DNA of 64,000 bases, taken from positions 7,703 through 71,702 of the forward strand of contig JAZKIM010000008.1 in assembly GCA_040384865.1 (NCBI GenBank), given 5' to 3'. Each line of letters begins with the position of its first letter. Within the stretch, counting starts at the first letter, position 1. The notes under the pieces are model-generated. The model ran no database searches. It had not been told where the DNA came from and worked only from the letters and a program-made list of their open reading frames with translations. The DNA is from JBDKLC01 sp040384865 (GTDB taxonomy: Bacteria > Patescibacteriota > Minisyncoccia > Phycocordibacterales > CAIZLB01). Both the position numbers and the translations under genes were made by a program. This document shows, piece after piece, positions 33,153 to 41,746 of this stretch.

Positions 33153-33182
33153 AGTATAAGTGAACCATGGTTCACCTGTCAA
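33153..33182 (-). promoter_or_regulatory. SOS promoter with LexA operator
   Basis: TTGACA (33182-33177), 18-base spacer, TATACT (33158-33153). The spacer is filled by the perfect palindrome GTGAACCATGGTTCAC (33160-33175), whose GAAC-N4-GTTC core matches the Gram-positive LexA (Cheo) box. Binding there would block RNA polymerase. Confidence 0.8.
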
Positions 33183-33216
33183 TAAATAGGGGCAGGGGAG
33201 TGGGGATAACTTTACA

Positions 33217-33252
33217 TAAACAAAAAAGCCCCGAGGGGCTCTTTTTGTTTAT
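33217..33252. terminator. Terminator after the 146-aa exported protein gene
   Basis: ATAAACAAAAA plus GCCCC pairs with GGGGC plus TTTTTGTTTAT around a short GA-rich loop. Usable in both directions. Confidence 0.8.
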
Positions 33253-33266
33253 CATCATCTACTATT

Positions 33267-33707
33267 TTATTTCTCTAAAATCTCAAAACTGTTGATAACA
33301 ACGTTTCCTGAATCATCCATTGAGTACGACACTGCTGCTGTGTGCGGCGTCACGCCATCGCTGTACTCTACTATCGCTCGTCCTGCTGCTTCCACTGTCA
33401 CAAGACTTACTACGAAAGACTTCCCTGCTGCCGGCTTTTTTGTTGAAAGCTGATTAATATGTGACTGAAGATACACTGTTACAGCTGCGCGTTCATTTGT
33501 TGTCACCACACGATCATCCTCACCGAGATTGCGTCGAGTAGTTGTTGCCCCTGTTGTTGAAGCGTCGTTCATGTTATCCCCTACAGGTCGATGATTGTAC
33601 ATGTATATACCACCCCACACCAAAAGAATTATGATAATAATTGATCCGATTGTAATCCAAACTGTCTTTGTAGCCTCATTTGGGCTGTTTTGCATTGTTG
33701 ATTCCAT
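33267..33707 (-). CDS. Uncharacterised membrane-anchored exported protein, 146 aa
   Basis: Membrane helix at about 15-36, a short Thr-rich linker, then a compact external domain of about 80 residues ending in a beta-rich VVINSFEILEK. No family recognised. TATAAT ends six bases before the ATG. Confidence 0.7.
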   Translation of the reverse strand: MESTMQNSPNEATKTVWITIGSIIIIILLVWGGIYMYNHRPVGDNMNDASTTGATTTRRNLGEDDRVVTTNERAAVTVYLQSHINQLSTKKPAAGKSFVVSLVTVEAAGRAIVEYSDGVTPHTAAVSYSMDDSGNVVINSFEILEK

Positions 33708-33713
33708 AGACCC

Positions 33714-33719
33714 ATTATA
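33714..33719 (-). promoter_or_regulatory. -10 box of the 146-aa protein gene
   Basis: TATAAT with a six-base gap to the ATG at 33707; predicted leaderless. Confidence 0.55.
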
Positions 33720-33751
33720 CTACTCCTCATTAAAATTGTGTAAAGATGTCC

Positions 33752-35038
33752 TTAGACTCGAAAGAAAGAAATGACCGTTAAAATGCTGACTACCCACATT
33801 ATCCCTATTAGCAGCCAGCCTATAGCAGAGCTCATTCGCCCACTTACCCATTGACCCATAAGGGTCTTGTTGCCACTTAAAAGAACCACAAAAACCAATA
33901 CAACAGGGGCGACCAGACAATTTGCCACGGCTGAATATATCAAAGCTTTTATAGGATCGAGCCCAATAAAATTAAGCATCAGTCCGACGAGCATCGCTGC
34001 TGTAAGTACCCAATAAAAGGCCTGGGCTTGCTGAAATTTTCTACCTAGTCCTTCTTTCCAATTCATAGTTTCGGCAATAGCATATGACGTTGACCCTGCT
34101 AAGACAGGGACCGCCAGAAGTCCTGTACCGATAATACCCAGAGCAAAAAGAAGATATGCACCGGTGCCAGCCAATGGAAGCAGCGCAGCTGCGGCATCCG
34201 CTGCTGTAGAAATGTTAGTAATACCGCTCGCAAATAGAGTGCCAGAACAAACTGCAATAATAAAGAACATCACCAGGTTTGAAACAAACATACCTGTCCA
34301 TACATCGATGCGCATAGAAGAGATATCGGCGGAACTGATTTCATCTACAAGTCTTTGACCTTTTGAATTCACAGTTTTTTTTCCTTCTTTTTCCTCTACC
34401 TCTTGAGAACTTTGCCAGAAAAATAAATATGGGGAAATGGTTGTACCGAGAATCGCGGCTACAAGAAGAAGAGATTGTTTATCGAACGAAAGGTGAGGAA
34501 CGATCAAATGATAAAACAAAGAGCTCCAGTCCAACTCGATAGCAAAGGCGGTCAATATATATGAGAATAGAATAATAGTAAGCCATTTCAAATATTGGGC
34601 ATAAGCCTTATAACTAGTGAAGATTTGAAGGAACAAACTAAACAAGGTAAAACCTATAACCAACAATCCCTGATTAAGTGATGGGAATACCAGCCGTGTT
34701 GCTTCAGCCATAGCGCCAAGATCCGCTCCAATATTGAAAGTATTTGCAATAAAAAGAAGTATTGTACAAATAATGAGAAGGGGTCGAGGAAAATATATTT
34801 TAATATTTGCAGCAAGACCCCTACCGGTCACCATACCGATTCGAGCACACATTTCCTGAATAACCGCCATCAACGGAAAGGTAAAAAGCGATAACCAAAT
34901 AAGCTGGGGGCCCGCCGATGCTCCCGTTTGGGAATACGTTGCAATACCAGAAGGATCATCATCGGCGGCACCGGTAATCAAGCCGGGGCCAAGTTTCTTC
35001 CAGTAATTCAGCGCTCGAGAAATTGTTGATCTGAACAT
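33752..35038 (-). CDS. NRAMP-family divalent metal transporter, variant metal site
   Basis: About 428 aa from the ATG at 35038 (a TTG at 35053 adds five residues). Eleven or so helices. The first helix reads GPGLITGAADDDPSGIATYSQ where canonical Nramp proteins have DPGN; helix 6 contains AGSTSYAIAETM. The family carries Mn2+/Fe2+ by proton symport, but the altered site suggests different selectivity, perhaps Mg2+ as in Nramp-related magnesium transporters. That is inference. Confidence 0.82.
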   Translation of the reverse strand: MFRSTISRALNYWKKLGPGLITGAADDDPSGIATYSQTGASAGPQLIWLSLFTFPLMAVIQEMCARIGMVTGRGLAANIKIYFPRPLLIICTILLFIANTFNIGADLGAMAEATRLVFPSLNQGLLVIGFTLFSLFLQIFTSYKAYAQYLKWLTIILFSYILTAFAIELDWSSLFYHLIVPHLSFDKQSLLLVAAILGTTISPYLFFWQSSQEVEEKEGKKTVNSKGQRLVDEISSADISSMRIDVWTGMFVSNLVMFFIIAVCSGTLFASGITNISTAADAAAALLPLAGTGAYLLFALGIIGTGLLAVPVLAGSTSYAIAETMNWKEGLGRKFQQAQAFYWVLTAAMLVGLMLNFIGLDPIKALIYSAVANCLVAPVVLVFVVLLSGNKTLMGQWVSGRMSSAIGWLLIGIMWVVSILTVISFFRV

Positions 35039-35123
35039 TTGTTGTTTTGCCAACCGCTCGTGTTGTTATATTAAGTATATGCCTTCATTCATTTATATTC
35101 TATAGCACCTATCAACACATGAC

Positions 35124-35154
35124 GACAAAAGGCGCACTAATGCGCCCTTTTGTC
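35124..35154. terminator. Terminator after the 228-aa exported protein gene
   Basis: GACAAAAGGCGCA (35124-35136) pairs with TGCGCC-C-TTTTGTC (35141-35154), with one bulged base. Confidence 0.7.
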
Positions 35155-35182
35155 ATTCCCAAAACCTTTGCAAACTATCGAT

Positions 35183-35869
35183 TTATATCGTCACTAAATG
35201 ATTCTTAACTCTAGCCTGAACTGTTTTTGAGACGGTTGGAGTTGTGGTAATAGACTCACCATTCTTTCGATCGAGGTAATTGATGTTTAGGATATATGTA
35301 GTGTCGCTGTTGAAATATTGCTGCGGGGTAGTCAACGGCGCATTAGGGTCGGCAATTGCCAAAACTCCCTGAACAACCACACGATCTCCCACCATTACCG
35401 CGGATGTGTAAGTGACAATTCCACCGCTAACCTTGAAGAGCGCTACGTAACTGACCGATGAGCTTGAATTCTGCGTAGTGATGACAAGGTTGGTGAAAAC
35501 GTCATAACCATTTTCAGTTGGAATTTTACCGAAGATCTTCCCTCGAGTTAAGGTACCCTTAATAGTTCCATTGGTGAAATTTGCTGTTCCCTTTGTCAGT
35601 GCTACATCAATACCAGTGCTAGGCACTCGAATCAACGCGCTGTCGAGTAATGTATTAAGTGTTTCATCACTCATGCCGATTGGAGAGGACGGATTTGATG
35701 TATTTGTACCGCCGTTACTAGTTCCACCCGAAGATGAAACTGTACTTGTTCCATCCTCGGAACCTACTACAGCCTCCTGATCCGACTTATTTCTAAACAC
35801 AAAAAAGAGGGCGAGGATCACTATGACCACCACCGCTACCACTATTGTATTTTTTACTGTTGAAGACAT
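35183..35869 (-). CDS. Uncharacterised membrane-anchored exported protein, 228 aa
   Basis: Membrane helix at about 8-26, a Ser/Gly/Thr-rich linker at about 35-65, then a beta-rich domain. No family recognised. It has its own terminator. A TATAAC ends five bases before the ATG. Probably a surface protein. Confidence 0.7.
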   Translation of the reverse strand: MSSTVKNTIVVAVVVIVILALFFVFRNKSDQEAVVGSEDGTSTVSSSGGTSNGGTNTSNPSSPIGMSDETLNTLLDSALIRVPSTGIDVALTKGTANFTNGTIKGTLTRGKIFGKIPTENGYDVFTNLVITTQNSSSSVSYVALFKVSGGIVTYTSAVMVGDRVVVQGVLAIADPNAPLTTPQQYFNSDTTYILNINYLDRKNGESITTTPTVSKTVQARVKNHLVTI

Positions 35870-35971
35870 ATTTAGTTATATTAGCTGAGAGGTGCTCTTT
35901 GCACCTTGGTGTTAACAATAACACGAACATCATTAAGGAATCATTAATTACTAATGATATAGTGCTACATC

Positions 35972-36124
35972 CTAAGCGATTGGATTTCTGCCCTGTATAA
36001 GCCGGACCAAGAACACCACGATCGCAATGACCAATAGGATATGGATAAAACCTCCAAGGGTATATGAGGAAACGAGGCCGAGCAGCCAGAGCACCAAAAG
36101 AATAACTGCGATTGTGGTAAGCAT
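35972..36124 (-). CDS. lmo0937/DUF5670-like two-helix membrane peptide
   Basis: About 50 aa from the ATG at 36124; the frame extends 11 codons further but family members begin at MLTTIAVILLVLWLLGL. The GGFIHILLVIAI segment is diagnostic. Function unknown; widespread, often stress-linked. Follows the response regulator at 36188. Confidence 0.8.
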   Translation of the reverse strand: MLTTIAVILLVLWLLGLVSSYTLGGFIHILLVIAIVVFLVRLIQGRNPIA

Positions 36125-36187
36125 AAAGTTTAAAATAAATTTGTAATTGCCAAACACGATGGCAAACTCAATTGTGATCTTTTCAGA

Positions 36188-36583
36188 TTAAGACTCCATG
36201 AAGTTCTTAACAGTCTCTACCATACTCTTAAGTGAAATGTTCGATTTTACCAAAAAATCGACAGCTCCCAATTTCTTGCCACGAGCTATATCAGCTGCTT
36301 GGCCTAAATTAGAAATCATAATGACAGGTGGTTTTCCTTCCATTCCCCTCTTCTTTAATCGCTCCAGCACCTCAAAACCATTAACAAGCGGCATGATTAC
36401 ATCGAGAAGAACAAGATCAGGTTTCTCTGCCTTTATTTTTTCCAACGCTTCTTTTCCATCATCGGCGAGCAATACGTCAAAACCCGCTTCTCCAAGTGCA
36501 AAACGATAGGCCTGAGAAATGAGTAGATCATCTTCGACAAGAAGGATCTTCTTTCTTTCTAAGATTGTTTCAAAGATATTCAT
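36188..36583 (-). CDS. Stand-alone CheY-like response regulator
   Basis: 131 aa, receiver domain only. Acidic pair in VEDD, phospho-acceptor in LVLLDVIMP, Lys in FLVKSN. No output domain. It follows the PAS histidine kinase gene by 18 bases and is probably its second target or a phosphate sink. Confidence 0.9.
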   Translation of the reverse strand: MNIFETILERKKILLVEDDLLISQAYRFALGEAGFDVLLADDGKEALEKIKAEKPDLVLLDVIMPLVNGFEVLERLKKRGMEGKPPVIMISNLGQAADIARGKKLGAVDFLVKSNISLKSMVETVKNFMES

Positions 36584-36601
36584 ATCTGGTATTTATTAAA
36601 A

Positions 36602-38518
36602 CTAAAGTCTTACCCTCCGTTTTACCGCTGGGTGCCGCGGCTTACTGAGCGGAAAGGTAACCGTAAAGGTCGTGCCTATATTCAATTTCGACACACAGGT
36701 GATTTTTCCTCCCAAAGTTTCTGTCATCATCTTGGACATGTATAATCCAAGACCGTTTCCCTCAGTACGAGCCTTTACGGCATTGTCGGCACGATAGAAT
36801 CGCTGAAAGATATTCGGCAGCGCTTCTTTTGGAATTCCAATTCCTTCATCTTGCACAGTTATTTGGTATTGAAAGCCTGGATTTACCGCAACGTCGATAT
36901 AAATATTACACCGACGATCTGGCGAATATGCTATGGCATTATTAATTAAGTTATTAAGGACCTGGCGAAGAAGTACTGGATCGGTAGTAACCTTTGTGCC
37001 AGCCGTACTAGGCAATGAAAGAACGAGGTTGCATTTATGAGAATTAGCAACGGGCTGAAGTTCATGCACTACTTCAATGATAAATTCCTTGAGTACCACT
37101 TGCTCAAGCTTTACTGTCAATACGCCTGTTTCAAGACGAGAGACATCGAGTAAGTTTTCAACTAATTTGATCATCTTCTCATTCGACTCGTTGACGCTCT
37201 GAAGCATTTCTTGCTGTTCCTTTGTCAGATTTGATGCACCACTCAAGAGCAACATCTCAACAAACAGTTTGATGGCTGTCAAAGGTGTTCGCAGCTGATG
37301 CGATGCTAATGAAACAAATTCACTTTTAGCGCGATCGACTTCCTTTTCCTTGCTGATGTCTCGAAAAACCATTACAGCACCAATTGTTTCTCCTTCAAGT
37401 ACAACAGGGGCGCTTGTCATACTAACCGGAAAAGGCTTTCTATACGCTGAAGAATAGTAATAGGCGGAATTTACTATCTTTTTACCATTATTCAATGACA
37501 TAGCCACAGGGCGCTTGGTATTCGAGATAACCTCTCCGTCCTCGCCCTCAATCTTCCAGACATTGTGATAGAACTCTCCAATAGCATCTTCCTGACTCCA
37601 GCCAAGAAGTGACTGTGCTTGCTGATTGAATACAACAATGCGGCCGGTTTCATCGGTCGCAATCACTCCTTCACCAATGCTATCAAGTAAAGCTTCATCC
37701 TTTGCAACCTCGGTTTCTATAGCACGTGTTGATCTCTCAAGATCTCTCGTATATCGCTTAAGCATTTCTTCGGTATTCTTTCGTTCAGTCATGTCACGCA
37801 CCACTTTTGTATACCCTTTCATACCACCGGATTCATCTTTGAAATATGAGAGGATTTCGTTTGCCCAAAATTGTGTGCCGTCTTTTCGGACCCACCAACC
37901 CTCCTGTTCAAATTTTCCCTCTAGTTTTACCTGCTGCAACTGCCTCATGTCCATGCCTACTTTCCTACCATCTTTACTGTAAAAAATAAATGGAGTTTTT
38001 CCAAGCACCTCTTCCGCAGAGTATCCCAATAATCGCTCAGCGCCCTTGTTCCAAGTCCTAATCTTACCCTTGATATCCAAAACAAAGATAGCATAATCCT
38101 TTACGTTTTCGATAAGAGTTCGGTGATATTCCTCGCTCTCTTTTATTTGACTGAATATAGCCAGCTCATCCGTATTATCCCTCATTAAAATGAGGAGCAT
38201 GTCTCCTGAAGGATATATTCTACATTTAAACCAGCGCTCTATGTGCGAAACATACTCATCAAACACTATTGGCATATTTTCTGATTTTGCCTCAAGACAT
38301 TTCTTATACAGGAGAGAACTTGCAAACCTGGGTTTAAGTTTAAGCAGGTTCTTTCCCAACACTTCTGACATTCCTTTTTTTCCTAAATCAAGAGCGCGCA
38401 ACGCGCCTTCGTTTATATAAAGGCAATTAAATTTGTAATCCAAAACAAAAGCGCAATCACTGACTGCATCAAGGAAGCGTTCGGCTGAAAATGATAGGGT
38501 GTTTTGCTTATCGTTCAT
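36602..38518 (-). CDS. PAS-domain sensor histidine kinase, soluble
   Basis: 638 aa. Three PAS domains in order (about 8-110, 125-250, 275-390), then the dimerisation/phosphoacceptor region with SLASHQLRTPLTAI, and a HATPase domain with NNLINNAIAYS, DEGIGIPKE and GNGLGLYMSKMM. No membrane helix, so it senses an internal signal. It starts three bases after the OmpR-type regulator gene; one operon with two receivers. Confidence 0.92.
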   Translation of the reverse strand: MNDKQNTLSFSAERFLDAVSDCAFVLDYKFNCLYINEGALRALDLGKKGMSEVLGKNLLKLKPRFASSLLYKKCLEAKSENMPIVFDEYVSHIERWFKCRIYPSGDMLLILMRDNTDELAIFSQIKESEEYHRTLIENVKDYAIFVLDIKGKIRTWNKGAERLLGYSAEEVLGKTPFIFYSKDGRKVGMDMRQLQQVKLEGKFEQEGWWVRKDGTQFWANEILSYFKDESGGMKGYTKVVRDMTERKNTEEMLKRYTRDLERSTRAIETEVAKDEALLDSIGEGVIATDETGRIVVFNQQAQSLLGWSQEDAIGEFYHNVWKIEGEDGEVISNTKRPVAMSLNNGKKIVNSAYYYSSAYRKPFPVSMTSAPVVLEGETIGAVMVFRDISKEKEVDRAKSEFVSLASHQLRTPLTAIKLFVEMLLLSGASNLTKEQQEMLQSVNESNEKMIKLVENLLDVSRLETGVLTVKLEQVVLKEFIIEVVHELQPVANSHKCNLVLSLPSTAGTKVTTDPVLLRQVLNNLINNAIAYSPDRRCNIYIDVAVNPGFQYQITVQDEGIGIPKEALPNIFQRFYRADNAVKARTEGNGLGLYMSKMMTETLGGKITCVSKLNIGTTFTVTFPLSKPRHPAVKRRVRL

Positions 38519-38521
38519 GGG

Positions 38522-39196
38522 CTATGATGATAGTCGATAACCAACGCCGCGTATAGTTTCAAGAATATTTCTCATTTTTCCTTTATTGAGTTTCTTTCGC
38601 AAATTCGTGATATGAACATCGACGACATTGCTGAAACCGCGAAAATTAAAGTCCCAAACATGATCAAGAAGTTGATCACGCATAATTACCTGTCCTGGAT
38701 TTCTCATGAAATATTCAAGGATTGAGAATTCTTTCAAGGTAAGTTTTACTTCCTTTCCAGCACGATATACTTTCTTACTGCTTGGATTGAGAACTATATC
38801 TTCCACTGTGAGCTCAGGGGTTACTGTTTCTTTCTGACGTCGCATCAGCGCACGCGCTCTTGCAGCGAGCTCAGACACGGAAAATGGCTTCGTAAGGTAG
38901 TCGTCAGCGCCGCTATCGAGAGCACGCACCTTGTCCTCTGTACCAACATGTCCTGTGAGAATGAGGATCGGTAAATTAATATTTTGCTGTCGCAAATGGG
39001 TACAAATTTCAAACCCATCCTTCCCTGGCAGAGTAAGATCAAGGATAAGCAAATCATAATCAGTATGGTTAAGGAGCATGCGCTTTTCACCTTCTATACC
39101 GTCATTTAGGATATCTACCGCGTAACTTTCCTGTTCGAGACCCCTTTTCAATGCCTGTGCCAATCTGATGTCGTCTTCGATGATGAGAATTTTCAT
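38522..39196 (-). CDS. OmpR/PhoB-family response regulator
   Basis: 224 aa. Receiver domain (IEDD, LLILDLTLPG, TKPFSV) and C-terminal winged helix with LTLKEFSILEYFMRNPGQV and VVDVHITNLRKKL. Transcription factor partner of the downstream kinase. A 14-bp palindrome lies 13 bases upstream of the ATG and may be its own operator. Confidence 0.93.
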   Translation of the reverse strand: MKILIIEDDIRLAQALKRGLEQESYAVDILNDGIEGEKRMLLNHTDYDLLILDLTLPGKDGFEICTHLRQQNINLPILILTGHVGTEDKVRALDSGADDYLTKPFSVSELAARARALMRRQKETVTPELTVEDIVLNPSSKKVYRAGKEVKLTLKEFSILEYFMRNPGQVIMRDQLLDHVWDFNFRGFSNVVDVHITNLRKKLNKGKMRNILETIRGVGYRLSS

Positions 39197-39208
39197 GTAT
39201 TTACAAGG

Positions 39209-39222
39209 TTAATACGTATTAA
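39209..39222. promoter_or_regulatory. 14-bp palindrome upstream of the two-component operon
   Basis: TTAATACGTATTAA, perfect and loopless; candidate autoregulatory site. Confidence 0.45.
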
Positions 39223-39328
39223 TTTGGACTTAATCAACAGATTGGCCGTAACTGATTGGCTGTTATTCTTACGCCTCTTATTATGCATAACTAACATTAA
39301 GCCTTTATGAAGGTGGCTGCAAGTGCTG

Positions 39329-39580
39329 CTATTTGGAGGTGTAGAGATCGATTTTCTGCTGTCTTGTTAGTTGCTTCAGCTCATATTCCCTTTTTGAGGC
39401 TACGCCTCTCGTCTCATACTTTTCACTGTATACCAATTCAACAGGTCGACGGGCTTTAGTATATTTTGCCCCACGTTTTGACAAGTTATGCTCCGCTAAT
39501 CGTCTTTCTAGATTTGTAGTTATCCCTATATACAATGATTCATCAGCACACTTAAGTATGTACACCTCGTAAGAATTCAT
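39329..39580 (-). CDS. GIY-YIG nuclease-domain protein
   Basis: About 83 aa from the ATG at 39580. YEVYILKCADESLYIGITTNLERRLAEHN is split here into its key parts: VYIL, LYIG, and the Arg and His of RRLAEHN; the later KYTKARRPVELVY is typical of the UPF0213/YhbQ group. These may act in DNA repair. TATACT ends eight bases before the ATG. The frame runs upstream into an assembly gap, which is not part of the gene. Confidence 0.88.
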   Translation of the reverse strand: MNSYEVYILKCADESLYIGITTNLERRLAEHNLSKRGAKYTKARRPVELVYSEKYETRGVASKREYELKQLTRQQKIDLYTSK

Positions 39581-39617
39581 ACTCATATAGTATACCGAAT
39601 TCATTTTCATCCAACTT

Positions 39618-39627
39618 NNNNNNNNNN
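39618..39627. other. Assembly gap (10 N)
   Basis: Unresolved bases; true length unknown. It lies between the GIY-YIG promoter and a terminator, in non-coding sequence. Confidence 0.95.
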
Positions 39628-39630
39628 CAT

Positions 39631-39671
39631 AAACAAACAATCACCGACCCTTAGGCCGATGATTGTTTGTT
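39631..39671. terminator. Terminator after the PGB/Fn3 protein gene
   Basis: AACAAACAATCA pairs with TGATTGTTTGTT, with inner CCG/CGG-type pairing. Confidence 0.75.
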
Positions 39672-39686
39672 ATTCAGAATATTTAA

Positions 39687-40355
39687 TTATTGGTTTGTCT
39701 GAAAGAGTGCGGGCCATGTGATACTTTCATTTCCGGAAGCGTCCTTGACTAGGACAACATAGTAATACCTTGTGTTTGACTGAAGTCCCGTCAAAGTAAC
39801 ACTATGCAAGCTACGAAGATCGAGGTTGGCAATCACCGACGTACCTGATATCGCAACACCTGAGACAACACTTCCTTCAACCAGCATCATAGGATTGGTA
39901 CTGTAATAGAGGACGGCTGATGAATTCTCATCTGTGTTCCATACGAATGTCGCGGCTGAAGATGCTGTGGTGATGCCTACAGGACCAATAGCAGGAGCTC
40001 GTCTGTCAGTTCCAACTACCGCTCCTGTGCCCATTTGGGCATTAATAACAGCAAGTGTCTGAGGTCCAACCCTACCGACGGGAGAAATCCCATTTCTTAC
40101 CTGAAAGTTCATGACAGCTGCCCTGGTAAGAGAACCAAAGTAGCCCGTCACCAAACCCTGAGGATAGATCGTTCGGTCTGCAGCCAAGAACACCTGCAAA
40201 TCCGAAACATCACTACCGCTCATTCCGAATTGAAGTTGTCGCGTTAACAGCGCTGCTGACGCACTCGACGGGAGAAAAACAGCCCCGAGCACAAAGCTAA
40301 AAGCCATAACTCCACCAAATACCGCACGAGCCATTTTATTTGATAATAATTTCAT
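39687..40355 (-). CDS. Exported peptidoglycan-binding-domain protein with Fn3-like domain
   Basis: About 222 aa from the ATG at 40355, which opens a signal peptide ending SSASAA. A PG_binding_1 domain (about 33-105) follows with LQFGMSGSDVSDLQVFLA and FGSLTRAAVMNFQ. Then an Fn3-like domain with FVWNTDENSSAVLYYS, the same motif (WNTDE/WNTNE) seen in the Fn3 protein at 45672. Likely wall-bound surface protein. Confidence 0.88.
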   Translation of the reverse strand: MKLLSNKMARAVFGGVMAFSFVLGAVFLPSSASAALLTRQLQFGMSGSDVSDLQVFLAADRTIYPQGLVTGYFGSLTRAAVMNFQVRNGISPVGRVGPQTLAVINAQMGTGAVVGTDRRAPAIGPVGITTASSAATFVWNTDENSSAVLYYSTNPMMLVEGSVVSGVAISGTSVIANLDLRSLHSVTLTGLQSNTRYYYVVLVKDASGNESITWPALFQTNQ

Positions 40356-40406
40356 AGTTTTAATAATTAGATTTAAAGTTAAACACACCGAACGACCTTT
40401 TGCATT

Positions 40407-40427
40407 CCTCATGACGTGCTCATGAGG
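40407..40427. promoter_or_regulatory. Inverted repeat upstream of the PGB/Fn3 gene
   Basis: CCTCATGA-CGTGC-TCATGAGG, eight-base perfect arms, about 50 bases upstream of the start codon. Candidate operator or leader hairpin. Confidence 0.4.
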
Positions 40428-40438
40428 GATTGGTGACA

Positions 40439-40480
40439 AAAAAACAAATGAAGGCTTCATGAGGCCTTCATTTGTTTTTT
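40439..40480. terminator. Terminator after msrA
   Basis: Long stem of AAAAAACAAATGAAGG with CCTTCATTTGTTTTTT. Confidence 0.85.
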
Positions 40481-40489
40481 TATCTTTCT

Positions 40490-41035
40490 CTATTTGTGAG
40501 CTTTTAGTAAATCAGCAAACTTTTCCTGAACCTTTTGCAATTTTGGATTGATAATAATTTCGCAATAATGATTCGAAGGATTCTTTGAGTAATAGTCTTG
40601 ATGGTATTCTTCAGCATCATAGAACTTTTTGAATGGTACAACTTCAGTGACAATACCCTTCCCATCTACATTTGAATCATTGATTTCTTTTATAAAAGTC
40701 TCAGCTTCCTCTTTTTGTTCTTCACTTGTGTAAAGAATTGCAGAACGATATTGAGTACCGACATCATTACCCTGCCTATTTGTAGTTGTCGGATCATGAG
40801 TACCGAAAAATACCGTAAGGAGATCACGGAAAGAAATGAGCGCTGGATCAAATTCAATTTTGATCACTTCAATATGTTCTGTCATACCAGCTGATACATC
40901 TAAATATGTAGGATTATCGGTCTTTCCACCTGAGTAGCCTGGGGTTACAGAAACAATACCTTTGAGCATCTTGAACACAGCTTCTGTGCACCAGAAACAT
41001 CCTCCACCGAATACGGCAATTTGATTATTATTCAT
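40490..41035 (-). CDS. msrA: Peptide-methionine (S)-S-oxide reductase MsrA
   Basis: 181 aa. GGGCFWC with catalytic C13 (and C16), then GYSGG, HIEVIKIEFDP, YRSAILY and the EEYHQDYY tail, all standard. Repairs methionine-S-sulfoxide in the cytoplasm. The response regulator gene ends six bases before it, so they may be co-transcribed. Confidence 0.95.
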   Translation of the reverse strand: MNNNQIAVFGGGCFWCTEAVFKMLKGIVSVTPGYSGGKTDNPTYLDVSAGMTEHIEVIKIEFDPALISFRDLLTVFFGTHDPTTTNRQGNDVGTQYRSAILYTSEEQKEEAETFIKEINDSNVDGKGIVTEVVPFKKFYDAEEYHQDYYSKNPSNHYCEIIINPKLQKVQEKFADLLKAHK

Positions 41036-41040
41036 CTATA

Positions 41041-41457
41041 TTAATTGCTGGAAATAAAAAGTTTTCGAACGGCTTCAACAATATCATCCGGAGTAACCAA
41101 CGCCTTCACCAAATACTGAGCACCGAGCTTCGCTCCACGCTCTTCATCTTTTGGCTGATTAAAATTTGAAATGATAATAACAGGAATATTCTTTGTACCA
41201 TCATTTGCCCTCATAGCCTCAAGAATCTGAAAACCATCCATGGCCGGCAATTGAATATCCAAAAGTATAGCTTCTGGAGAAGTTTTCTGTATTTCTACCC
41301 ATGCGGTATCACCCCTATCTATTAATGTCGTCTCTGCTCCAACCGCTTGTAAACGATCAAGTAGTATTTTTCCAAGAAAAGGATCGTCCTCAACGATTAA
41401 TATTCTTTTTTTCGTGAGAATCTCTGGCGTAACTGAAGTTGTGATGTCATTCATCAT
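41041..41457 (-). CDS. CheY-like response regulator
   Basis: 138 aa, receiver domain only: VEDDPFLG, AILLDIQLPAMDG, Lys in LVKALV. Similar to the receiver at 36188. No kinase adjacent. Co-directional with msrA. Confidence 0.9.
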   Translation of the reverse strand: MMNDITTSVTPEILTKKRILIVEDDPFLGKILLDRLQAVGAETTLIDRGDTAWVEIQKTSPEAILLDIQLPAMDGFQILEAMRANDGTKNIPVIIISNFNQPKDEERGAKLGAQYLVKALVTPDDIVEAVRKLFISSN

Positions 41458-41540
41458 ATATCCTTATATTATATATTGGAATTGATTTTACTGCTGTGTA
41501 TAGTGAAAAAGGCCTAATTTAAGGCCCATTTTTCATCACG

Positions 41541-41567
41541 CAAAAACACCCCTAAGGGTGCTTTTGT
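41541..41567. terminator. Terminator of the 42-aa basic protein gene
   Basis: CAAAAGCACCC pairs with GGGTG-TTTTTG around TTAG on the minus strand. Confidence 0.75.
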
Positions 41568-41571
41568 AAAA

Positions 41572-41700
41572 CTACTTGCCGCTTTTACCGCCAGCACGAT
41601 TCTTTTTGACTGGTCGAGCGTTTTTTATTGCAAGACGCTTTTTTGTTTTCTTTGAGCGTGAAGTCCTTTTCTTACCCACGCCGGTTATTCTTTTTGCCAT
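41572..41700 (-). CDS. 42-aa highly basic protein
   Basis: Starts MAKRITGVGKKRTSRSKKT and ends AGGKSGK; about 17 Lys/Arg and almost no acidic residues. It is not one of the small ribosomal proteins I recognise (not L34, L36 or Thx), but composition suggests RNA, ribosome or DNA binding. It has its own promoter (TATAGT seven bases before the ATG) and its own terminator directly after the stop, which strongly supports a real, separately expressed gene. Confidence 0.7.
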   Translation of the reverse strand: MAKRITGVGKKRTSRSKKTKKRLAIKNARPVKKNRAGGKSGK

Positions 41701-41707
41701 GACTACC

Positions 41708-41713
41708 ACTATA
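41708..41713 (-). promoter_or_regulatory. -10 box of the 42-aa protein gene
   Basis: TATAGT ending seven bases before the ATG at 41700. Confidence 0.5.
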
Positions 41714-41746
41714 TACTATTCAGCGAAAAAAGCCCACTTATCAGCG

